A stretch of 12,054 nucleotides of DNA. It comes from Io17-Chloro-G2 sp034428715. Lineage in GTDB: Bacteria; Chloroflexota; Dehalococcoidia; Lucifugimonadales; UBA3495. Positions within the stretch are counted from its first letter, which is position 1. Every line of letters begins with the position of its first letter. The stretch lies in the NCBI GenBank assembly GCA_034428715.1, contig DAOUHE010000162.1, forward strand, positions 1-12,054, in the 5' to 3' direction. Below, in pieces: positions 6,594 to 12,054 of the stretch. A program made the position numbers and the translations under genes. The notes beneath the pieces were generated by a model. The model was given only the letters and a program-made list of their open reading frames with translations. It was not told the DNA's origin and made no database searches.

Positions 6594-7515
6594 ACCAAAT
6601 TGTGTCGGACAGGTTGCTGTGCCATTTGAAATTCTAGAATGGTTTGGCCAGGTTCAGAATGCTGAATTGGATGTCGCCTCTTCGGCCCCGATTGATGAAC
6701 TATGCCCGTTTATTAATAAGACTTGTACCAAGAAATTCAGAGACTCCAGTATTTCCGGGGTCTGCTCAGTTTTGACAAGGGTGGAATCCGGACCCGTCAT
6801 AATCTGCCCGAACAGATTGTATGGGGAAAACTATGCTGTACTCGGGAATGTGGCCAACCTGGCGTTTGGTCAAGGGCATCGAGTCATCCACCCCGATGAG
6901 TTCAGAACCGCAAGCCACGATGGAACCAGCGTGGTGGCATTCGGTCACCATTTTGGAAAGGAATTGCGGTTACATGGTCACGGCGCACGAGGTAACGACT
7001 TTGTGGATTGGATCTTAGCCCGTATTTCTTCCTCGGGAGACCTGAAAGATTTTGTTGCTGTCGAAGTGCAAACAATAGACACAACTGGAACGTATTATCC
7101 CGAAGTAATGAAATTACGTAAAGGGAGTGATACGGTAGGCCAATCAAAAGCGGGGCTTAATTGGCGAAATGTCATCAAACGTATCTTGCCTCAAATCATA
7201 TATAAAGGGCATGTCCTGCGCCGCGAGCCCCTGTGTTCCAAGGGATTGTTCTTTATTTGTCCATCCGCAGTGTATGGCCGAATCATCGAGAACCTTGGTA
7301 ATAATCTCCTCCCCTACGATAACCTTCAGCCCGGCTCTATAACCTTTATGTGGTATGCCTTGTCTGGTCCGGAAAATGGGGCCTTTGGGCTTCGCCATGA
7401 AGGTAAATTCTCCACAACCGTGGATCAAATCGCGTTGGCCTTCACCTCTCCAGCCAATCTGCCCCCTCAGGGGGTATACGAAGAAGCGATTAACGCGGCG
7501 CTGGGACAGCTTTAA
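6571..7515 (+). CDS. NotI-family restriction endonuclease
   Basis: A 314-residue protein matching the NotI/EagI family. Seen: an N-terminal cysteine cluster ELCPF (Cys45), TCTKK (Cys52), GVCSV (Cys65) and IICPNR (Cys79), the pattern of the Fe-Cys4 site of NotI; then DFVDW (Asp146) and VAVEVQTID (Glu165, Gln167), the PD-(D/E)xK variant with Glu-x-Gln used by NotI; and NWRNVIKRILPQIIYK (197-212), like NotI. Family members cut GC-rich palindromes. NotI itself is longer (about 380 residues), the shortfall being C-terminal. The GTG at 6571 overlaps the methylase by 23 bases without a clear ribosome binding site; a GTG at 6619 is the alternative. The cognate methylase is the preceding gene. The TAA stop abuts the right-hand repeat. 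Confidence 0.85.
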   Translation: MECWNVGRPNCVGQVAVPFEILEWFGQVQNAELDVASSAPIDELCPFINKTCTKKFRDSSISGVCSVLTRVESGPVIICPNRLYGENYAVLGNVANLAFGQGHRVIHPDEFRTASHDGTSVVAFGHHFGKELRLHGHGARGNDFVDWILARISSSGDLKDFVAVEVQTIDTTGTYYPEVMKLRKGSDTVGQSKAGLNWRNVIKRILPQIIYKGHVLRREPLCSKGLFFICPSAVYGRIIENLGNNLLPYDNLQPGSITFMWYALSGPENGAFGLRHEGKFSTTVDQIALAFTSPANLPPQGVYEEAINAALGQL

Positions 7516-7523
7516 CCGGCTAG
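7516..7523 (+). repeat. Right copy of 8-bp direct repeat CCGGCTAG
   Basis: Exact copy of 4797-4804. It begins one base after the NotI-like gene's TAA stop and contains the minus-strand stop codon of the dGTPase gene (7522-7520). With the left copy it brackets the restriction-modification block. Confidence 0.55.
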
Positions 7524-8638
7524 AGCAGCGGCACCCGGGCGAAAACGCCGCGGCTGATGCCGGCCTGTAGTGCCTCGGCTTGGCGGATGGCGTAGTGGTC
7601 GGTCATGCCCGATAGGTAATCCACCGCCGCCTGGTTGTCATTTTCCTCGTGGCGGAAGTATGCCTGCGGTATCTGGTCCGGGTGCTTCACGAATTGCTGG
7701 AAGAGGACTCGGATCATCTCCCGGGCCACCTCTGCCTCTTCGGTTCTGCCCAAGGGTAAATACACTTCCTGGAACATGAACTCCCGCAGTAGATTGGCGG
7801 CATAGCGCACCGGTGGGTTCATGGTTATGGTGGGCGGTTCTGCTGTTGACGGCGCCCCTTCCCCAGATGCCTTCCAGGAGGCGTCGACGATGTCCGTGAC
7901 CAGCGTGTCTATCCGCTGGGCATGGGTCGTACCCAGGGTTTCGTTCACCTCTTTGGGAAGGTCCTCTACCCGCAAGATACCGGCTCTGATGGCATCGGCG
8001 ATATCATGGTTGAGGTAGGCCACCGAGTCGGCTACCCTCAGGATCTGCGCTTCCAACGTCAAAGATTCCGCCATCCTCGGATCAAGAAAGTCGCCCTGGG
8101 GCTTGGAGTGGCAGACGATCCCCTGGCGAACCTCCCAGGTCAGGTTTAGCCCATTCCCGTCTTTTTCCAGCTTCTCCACTATTCGGTGGCTCTGGACGCT
8201 GTGGGCAAACCCCGAATCGGACAGTTGGTCCAGGGTGGCTTCGCCCACATGGCCAAAAGGGGTGTGCCCCAGGTCGTGACCATGGGACACGGCTTCGACC
8301 AGATCTTCGTTGAGGTTGAGGGCGCGGGCGATGGTGCGGCCTATCTGGGCCACCTCTAGGGTATGGGTGAGCCGAGTGACGTAATGGTCACCGGCAGGGG
8401 CGATGAATACCTAGGTTTTGTGCTTGAGACGCCGGAAAGCGTTGGTATGGATTATCCGGTCCCGGTCCCGTTGGAACTCGGTCCTCAGGGGACTGGGAGC
8501 TTCCGGCCGCTCTCTGCCCTGGGAGCGGTGGGAGCGGCTGGCGTAGGGAGAAAGACGTTCTTCCAGCATCTCCAGCCGTTCTTTGACGCTGGCCGGGCTC
8601 GAATCTCCAATCTGCCGCGCGGCATTCATTCCCACCAC
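7520..8638 (-). pseudogene. dgt: dGTPase (HD-domain dNTP triphosphohydrolase) with an in-frame amber
   Basis: Reads as one continuous frame for a dGTPase-like protein of about 372 codons, which would hydrolyse dNTPs to nucleosides and triphosphate, except for a TAG at codon 76 (8413-8411). Before it lies the family N-terminus LSPYASRSHRSQGRERPE and RDRDRIIHTNAFRRLKHKT; after it VFIAPAGDHYVTRLTHTLE, with metal ligands His92, His121-Asp122 (GHDLGH) and Asp204. The stop replaces the conserved Gln of KTQVF; no frameshift is present. The only restart, GTG at 8353, would lose His92, so a functional shorter product is unlikely. The start has AGGAGG (8649-8644) 5 bases upstream of GTG 8638. Everything else is intact, so the mutation is recent, or it is a sequencing error, or it is read through. 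Its stop overlaps the island's right repeat. Confidence 0.85.
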
Positions 8639-8678
8639 CCCAACCTCCTCATCTTTTCAAGAGATCACTTAAGATGCG

Positions 8679-8897
8679 CTAATCACGCAGCGGGATTATG
8701 CCCCAGGTGATGGCGCTGGCATCGGCGGCCAATCCCTTCTCTTTAGCCAGGTCACGTATCTGCACCAGAGTGGCGTTCACTTCCGGGGTCAAAAAGGCCC
8801 AATCGGGCTCTTCTGGGAACCAATAAGGGGAATTGATGCGCACGACTTTGCTGTCGGCGGCATTGAGATATATTCCAAATTTCGACGCGTCCTGCAT
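8679..8897 (-). CDS. Small hypothetical protein, 72 residues
   Basis: Not recognised. The protein is soluble-looking, begins MQDASKFGIYLNAADSKVV, has an acidic and aromatic middle (SPYWFPEEPDW), then a Lys/Ala-rich helix and ends in WGIIPLRD. It has no cysteines and no membrane segment. A good ribosome binding site (GGAGA, 6 bases before the ATG) and its place 40 bases upstream of the dGTPase gene on the same strand argue that it is a real gene, probably co-transcribed with it. The 95 bases between it and plsC are AT-rich, with no clear promoter or terminator. Confidence 0.65.
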   Translation of the reverse strand: MQDASKFGIYLNAADSKVVRINSPYWFPEEPDWAFLTPEVNATLVQIRDLAKEKGLAADASAITWGIIPLRD

Positions 8898-8992
8898 TTC
8901 TTTCTCCAGCGATGGTTTAAGAGTGGTTTACTGTGATTCCATAATTATTGATGTAGTATTTGATTCGGCAGAATTCCCGGCGCTTGAGTATG

Positions 8993-9682
8993 TCAGGCTT
9001 CCCTGGCGGCGCCGGCCTGCCTGGTTGCGGTTCGGGCCTGGCCGGGTGTTGTCAGCGGGTAAACCCCCCGGTAGGCCGGAGGAAGCAACGCGGCGATACG
9101 GTTCATGACCATGTCGCGCATTCCCTCTAGCACTTCTTTGCTGGGGGTTCCTTCCACGTTTGGGAGGGTGAAGGGCTGACCGATATTTATCCGAAACCTG
9201 GTCAGGGGTACGGCCATTCGCCAGGCGGAAATTGTCTCCGTGCCGGTTATGCCGATGGGCAGCAAAGGAGCCTGGGATTTCATGGCGATGTAGGCGGCCC
9301 CCGGCATCCCCTGTTGCAAGGTGTGGTCGGGGCTGCGGTGTCCTTCGGGGAAGATCATCACCATGCGGCCTTGATCCAAGAGGCGCAGAGCCAATCTGAT
9401 CGCGTCTACTCCCAGGCCGGACCGGTCATAAGGGTGGACGTTGAAACTCCTCATGAGAAAGTTCCCCACCGGGTTGGCGAACAGTTCTTGCTTTCCGATG
9501 AAATTCAAGGACCGTGGTATGCCGCACACCAGCACGGGAGGATCGTTGTACGACAGGTGGTTTGCCACGACCAGAAGCGGCCCGTAGGGCGGAATCGATT
9601 CTTTGCCTATGACTTCCAACTTTCCAAAGACGTTGAAGCAGAACTGGCCGAAGCCTTTTCCTAAATGATATACGGCATTCAT
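8993..9682 (-). CDS. plsC: 1-acyl-sn-glycerol-3-phosphate acyltransferase (PlsC)
   Basis: A 229-residue acyltransferase that adds the second acyl chain to lysophosphatidic acid at the inner membrane face to give phosphatidic acid. Catalytic motif I, NHLSYND (41-47), gives His42 and Asp47 in H-x4-D spacing; motif III is FPEGHRS (111-117); LPIGI (141-145) is motif IV; QGMPGAAYIA (124-133) is also family-typical. There is no strong transmembrane segment; residues 12-40 and 97-111 are the most hydrophobic. The ATG overlaps the cmk stop as ATGA, implying translational coupling. cmk-plsC adjacency is common in bacteria. The C-terminal tail (about 208-229) is Ala/Arg/Thr-rich and looks disordered. 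Confidence 0.9.
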   Translation of the reverse strand: MNAVYHLGKGFGQFCFNVFGKLEVIGKESIPPYGPLLVVANHLSYNDPPVLVCGIPRSLNFIGKQELFANPVGNFLMRSFNVHPYDRSGLGVDAIRLALRLLDQGRMVMIFPEGHRSPDHTLQQGMPGAAYIAMKSQAPLLPIGITGTETISAWRMAVPLTRFRINIGQPFTLPNVEGTPSKEVLEGMRDMVMNRIAALLPPAYRGVYPLTTPGQARTATRQAGAAREA

Positions 9683-10365
9683 TTAACGGATGCTCCACCC
9701 AAGCGAGCAGCCCGGGTCAAAAGCAATTCCACCACCTGGTCCACATCCAGATACGAAGTGTCGACCACCCAAGAATCCTTGGCGGGCACCAGGGGAGAAT
9801 CTGATCGTTGGGAGTCGAGCCGGTCCCTTTCGATGGTTTCCTCATGGACCAGGTCAAAGTCCCTTTCTTGGCCCCGGTCTCGCAGCTCTTGCCAGCGGCG
9901 CTGGGCCCGGTATTTGGCCGAGGCGGTCAGGTATATCTTGAGTTCGGAGCCGGGTAGAACCACGGTGCCGATGTCTCTTCCGACCATGACCATGTTGCCG
10001 CTTTTCGCTAGAGCCCGCTGCTGGCCCACCAAGGCCCTCCGCACCCCGCAGACCTGGGAAACCAGCGATACCTGACTGGTTACTTCTAGAGTTCGTAGGC
10101 AGGCCGTCAGGCGATGCCCGCCGATCTCGACCTCATCGCCCTCCCGGCCGGTGATGCGCACGGGATTGTCCGCGGCTAATTTTTCCAGGGCGGCGGTGTC
10201 ATCGATGGGGACCTTGAATTTTAGGGCCATCCAGGTGATGGCCCGGTACATATTGCCCGTATCCAGGTAATTGAATCCGAGATGGCGAGCCAGGGCCCGG
10301 CCGACCACCGTTTTGCCGGCGGCCACTGGTCCATCTATAGCGATGACATTTTGATAGTTGGTCAA
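9679..10365 (-). CDS. cmk: Cytidylate kinase
   Basis: A 228-residue NMP kinase phosphorylating CMP and dCMP with ATP in pyrimidine nucleotide salvage. Seen: P-loop GPVAAGKT (12-19), the substrate-site signature YLDTGNMYRAITW (33-45), and MVGRDIGTVVLP (127-138), diagnostic for Cmk, followed by the lid region with Arg residues (RAQRRWQELRDRG, 153-165). Length is normal for the family. The start codon is TTG at 10365, preceded by AGAGGA with a spacer of about 7 bases; the next in-frame starts would cut into the P-loop. It is first in a minus-strand unit with plsC and has a promoter-like element at 10422-10417. Confidence 0.92.
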   Translation of the reverse strand: MTNYQNVIAIDGPVAAGKTVVGRALARHLGFNYLDTGNMYRAITWMALKFKVPIDDTAALEKLAADNPVRITGREGDEVEIGGHRLTACLRTLEVTSQVSLVSQVCGVRRALVGQQRALAKSGNMVMVGRDIGTVVLPGSELKIYLTASAKYRAQRRWQELRDRGQERDFDLVHEETIERDRLDSQRSDSPLVPAKDSWVVDTSYLDVDQVVELLLTRAARLGGASVK

Positions 10366-10416
10366 TCCGGGTCCTCTGCTTCCCCACTCCCGTCATCATT
10401 GGCGGCGGTCACCGGC

Positions 10417-10422
10417 ATTATA
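10417..10422 (-). promoter_or_regulatory. Extended -10 element (TGcTATAAT) for cmk-plsC
   Basis: On the minus strand TGCTATAATG gives a consensus -10 with the TGn extension that can replace a -35 box; no -35 match occurs at 17 bases (GTAGGG). Transcription would start near 10409, leaving a leader of about 44 bases before the TTG start of cmk. Confidence 0.5.
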
Positions 10423-10560
10423 GCACCGAGAGAAAATTTCCCTACGCCCGCTTGGTGGAGTTTATAGGCATCGCCCCAGCGCCACTCGGGGAGGCTACAC
10501 TCCGGCTTTTCCGGGTGATGGACATTGAGTCAGCCATCCTCGAAATAGATGCCCCTGGCG

Positions 10561-10566
10561 TATAAT
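10561..10566 (+). promoter_or_regulatory. -10 element of the PAP2 gene
   Basis: Consensus TATAAT ends 8 bases before the ATG at 10575, so transcription would start at about 10573-10575, at or just before the start codon. No -35 match lies at normal spacing (TTGAGT at 10525-10530 is 30 bases away), and no ribosome binding site is present. Confidence 0.45.
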
Positions 10567-10574
10567 GGCCGGGT

Positions 10575-11198
10575 ATGATTACCGGCAGGTCTTGGCGGGT
10601 TTGGGCGTTCTTGATGGGATTGGCCTTGACCGTTGTGCTGTTTCTATTAGCCTGGGCCTACACAAAATTCCCCGGCGACGAACTTGTATTGTTGGGCATT
10701 CAGAGTCTGCAGAACCAATGGTTGGATGCCGTGGTTTGGGTGCTGGATGGGATGGGTGAGTTGCCGTTGGTTCTGGCCATGGCCGGCGGCTTCATGCTGG
10801 CCCTCTTCGCCCTGCGCCGGTACGTTGATGCCGTGATGGTTGGAACAGGCCTGTTTTTTATGGCGGCCGGTCAATCCCTGAAATTAGCCGTGGGCCGGGT
10901 ACGACCAGAACACATGTTGCCCGGCGCTGAATCCTCGGGCTTTGGTTTTCCCAGCGGACACTCGGTTTACGCCTTCCTTATGGGCGGCCTCCTCATCTAT
11001 CTGGCTGCCGCGCACATCCGCAAGCCCCTGGTACGGAGGATGGTACAGGTTGCCATTGCCCTCTGGGTGGTGGCCATGGGAGCATCTCGCGTTTATATGG
11101 GGGTTCATTGGCCCAGCGACGTGATTGGTGGATTTATGTTTGGCGCGATATCCCTTGTGGTGATAATAACGTTGCGTAATACTTTTACCTCACGATGA
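10575..11198 (+). CDS. PAP2-family membrane phosphatase
   Basis: A 207-residue integral membrane phosphatase of the type 2 phosphatidic acid phosphatase superfamily. All three catalytic motifs are intact: KLAVGRVRP (Lys103, Arg110), FPSGHS (Ser127-His129) and SRVYMGVHWPSD (Arg172, His178, Asp182). About six hydrophobic segments are seen (near 9-30, 62-80, 86-101, 132-147, 157-171 and 183-200), the usual topology with the active site outside the cytoplasm. Substrates in this family include phosphatidate, phosphatidylglycerophosphate and undecaprenyl pyrophosphate; which applies here is not visible. It is divergent from cmk-plsC, so a lipid role is plausible. The ATG has no ribosome binding site and sits just beyond a TATAAT, suggesting a near-leaderless transcript. 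Confidence 0.9.
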   Translation: MITGRSWRVWAFLMGLALTVVLFLLAWAYTKFPGDELVLLGIQSLQNQWLDAVVWVLDGMGELPLVLAMAGGFMLALFALRRYVDAVMVGTGLFFMAAGQSLKLAVGRVRPEHMLPGAESSGFGFPSGHSVYAFLMGGLLIYLAAAHIRKPLVRRMVQVAIALWVVAMGASRVYMGVHWPSDVIGGFMFGAISLVVIITLRNTFTSR

Positions 11199-11364
11199 TG
11201 CTAGGCTGGAGATGTATTCCGGAGCCTGGCGTAGCGAGTAGGGGGGCAACCAGCGGCCAGACGGCGGGGTTTGACCGAGCGATGACAACGGCCGAACCAC
11301 TTAGCCTTCGCCGGAATTGACTAGAATCTTGGCTTGATATCTCCTGGTCCAAAGGTGATGTGAA

Positions 11365-11970
11365 ATGAACTGGCTAGACCTAGGAGTCCTGATGGTGTGC
11401 GGAATGGCTGTGCTTTACGGATTCCGCGCCGGCTTGTTCCAAATGCTGGTTCCTTTGGCGGTGGTCCTGGTGGGGTTGGCGTTATCCAGCCGGCTTTCCG
11501 GGCCCTTCGGCAACCTTTTTTCATCATTTACCAGTAGTGAGACCACTCAGACCATTTTGGCCTTCTTCGTCATTTACGTGGCGCTGTTCATTGTCAGCGC
11601 CATAGTTAGTCCTTGGTTGCGAATGATGTTCCGCTTCGTGCCCTTTTTCGGGCTTGCCAACGGGGTTGCTGGTGCGGCCGCGGGCCTCGTCATTGGCTTC
11701 GTGTTGCTGTCGGGAATATTCACGGTGGCACAAAGATATCCGGTTGGCGAATTCGAACAAACGATACAAGAATCGACCCTGGGGTCGTCCTTGGCTGAAA
11801 ACTTTGGTGTGGTCATACGAGCCATCAGGCTGATCCCGGTGGACTGGGATGCCAAGGTGGAAGAGCTGAAAGAAACGCTACCTGAGAATATTCCGGCCTC
11901 TTTGCCCGAAAGCATTCCCAAGTCCATTCCAGCCCACATTTCCCATATGGGTGAATATCCCTCTGAGTAA
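11365..11970 (+). CDS. cvpA: CvpA-family membrane protein with proline-punctuated tail
   Basis: A 201-residue protein resembling the CvpA (colicin V production) family. Four hydrophobic segments (about 5-22, 26-42, 62-82 and 94-121), with the early YGFRAGLFQ (18-26) typical of the family, are followed by a hydrophilic C-terminal domain. Homologues have been linked to envelope stress and bile or antibiotic tolerance; the molecular role is unsettled. The tail contains five consecutive tetrapeptides ending in Pro, ETLP-ENIP-ASLP-ESIP-KSIP (170-189), which should be extended and non-helical. The start is supported by AAAGGTGAT just upstream. The 166-base gap before it holds no gene. It stands alone on the plus strand after the PAP2 gene. 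Confidence 0.82.
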   Translation: MNWLDLGVLMVCGMAVLYGFRAGLFQMLVPLAVVLVGLALSSRLSGPFGNLFSSFTSSETTQTILAFFVIYVALFIVSAIVSPWLRMMFRFVPFFGLANGVAGAAAGLVIGFVLLSGIFTVAQRYPVGEFEQTIQESTLGSSLAENFGVVIRAIRLIPVDWDAKVEELKETLPENIPASLPESIPKSIPAHISHMGEYPSE

Positions 11971-12027
11971 ATCGTCGGCATTCTTTAAACCATTGTCCAT
12001 TTGTGAGACGTTGGCCGTCGGTATGGC

Positions 12028-12033
12028 TATAAT
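12028..12033 (+). promoter_or_regulatory. TATAAT -10-like element for a gene beyond the right edge
   Basis: A consensus TATAAT lies 58 bases after the CvpA stop, in GGCTATAATTACC, a context like the other -10 elements here. No matching -35 box is evident at 16-18 bases. The window ends 21 bases later, so the target gene cannot be seen. Confidence 0.35.
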
Positions 12034-12054
12034 TACCCCATAGCTTGGCGAGTT

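Larger units (their letters stand above)
4805..7515 (+). other. Restriction-modification genomic island (Vsr, C5-methylase, NotI-like nuclease)
   Basis: About 2.7 kb carrying three overlapping same-strand genes and nothing else. It is bounded by the exact repeat CCGGCTAG at 4797-4804 and 7516-7523. Sample 60-base counts give 28 G+C at 6661-6720 and 28 at 5881-5940, against 41 at 4561-4620 and 36 at 9961-10020, so it is poorer in GC than its surroundings. No transposase, integrase or terminal inverted repeat was found. I infer horizontal acquisition by insertion between two convergent genes. Confidence 0.55.
10366..10574. promoter_or_regulatory. Divergent promoter region of cmk and the PAP2 gene
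   Basis: This 209-base gap separates two divergent genes. It contains a minus-strand TATAAT (10422-10417) and a plus-strand TATAAT (10561-10566). No further gene is seen in it. Confidence 0.5.

Noticed and set aside
4805..7515. Terminal inverted repeats of a transposon at the island ends
   Set aside because: Comparing the first bases after 4804 with the reverse complement of the last bases before 7516 shows no match, and no transposase or integrase frame is present.
8353..8413. Frameshift in the dGTPase gene
   Set aside because: Both parts are in the same frame and the residues between them match the family continuously; the only defect is one TAG codon.
11199..11364. RNA gene or promoter between the PAP2 and CvpA genes
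   Set aside because: TTGACT occurs near 11317 but no acceptable -10 follows at normal spacing, and no stable conserved RNA fold is apparent; nothing specific can be supported.

Overview
The window looks like a piece of a Chloroflexota genome, most likely a SAR202/Dehalococcoidia-type marine lineage. This rests on gene content only: moderately GC-rich DNA, a catabolic cluster of MaoC hydratases, MFE-2-like short-chain dehydrogenases and an FMN luciferase-family oxidoreductase, next to compact housekeeping genes. Taxonomy is an inference; there is no rRNA or marker gene here.

Region A (1-471) holds what is probably the first 11 codons of a leftward gene (33 to the left edge), then about 440 bases of regulatory DNA with a perfect 15-bp palindrome (153-167) and a good sigma70-type promoter (413-441). 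Region B (472-4804) is a five-gene rightward cluster: a HadA-like non-catalytic hydratase half, a HadB-like catalytic hydratase half, two tandem paralogous SDRs resembling the (3R)-hydroxyacyl-CoA dehydrogenase domain of peroxisomal MFE-2, and an LLM-class flavin oxidoreductase. Together they read as a dismantled MFE-2, that is (R)-specific hydration and dehydrogenation of acyl-CoA-like substrates, plus a flavin enzyme that may act on the same compounds.

Region C (4805-7515) is a compact, lower-GC restriction-modification island: Vsr mismatch endonuclease, C5-cytosine methyltransferase and a NotI-family restriction endonuclease in overlapping order. It is bounded on both sides by an exact 8-bp direct repeat, CCGGCTAG, that contains the stop codons of both flanking genes. 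It therefore looks like a clean insertion between two convergent genes.

Region D (7520-10365, minus strand) carries cmk and plsC (ATGA overlap), a small conserved-looking ORF and a dGTPase gene. The dGTPase is broken by one in-frame amber codon. The change is exactly what deamination of the inner cytosine of a CCAGG site would give, the lesion Vsr enzymes are known to repair.

Region E (10366-12054) has divergent promoters, a PAP2-family phosphatase that may be made from a near-leaderless mRNA, a CvpA-family membrane protein with a proline-punctuated tail, and a promoter-like element for a gene beyond the right edge. No tRNA, rRNA, CRISPR array, transposase or strong intrinsic terminator was seen.
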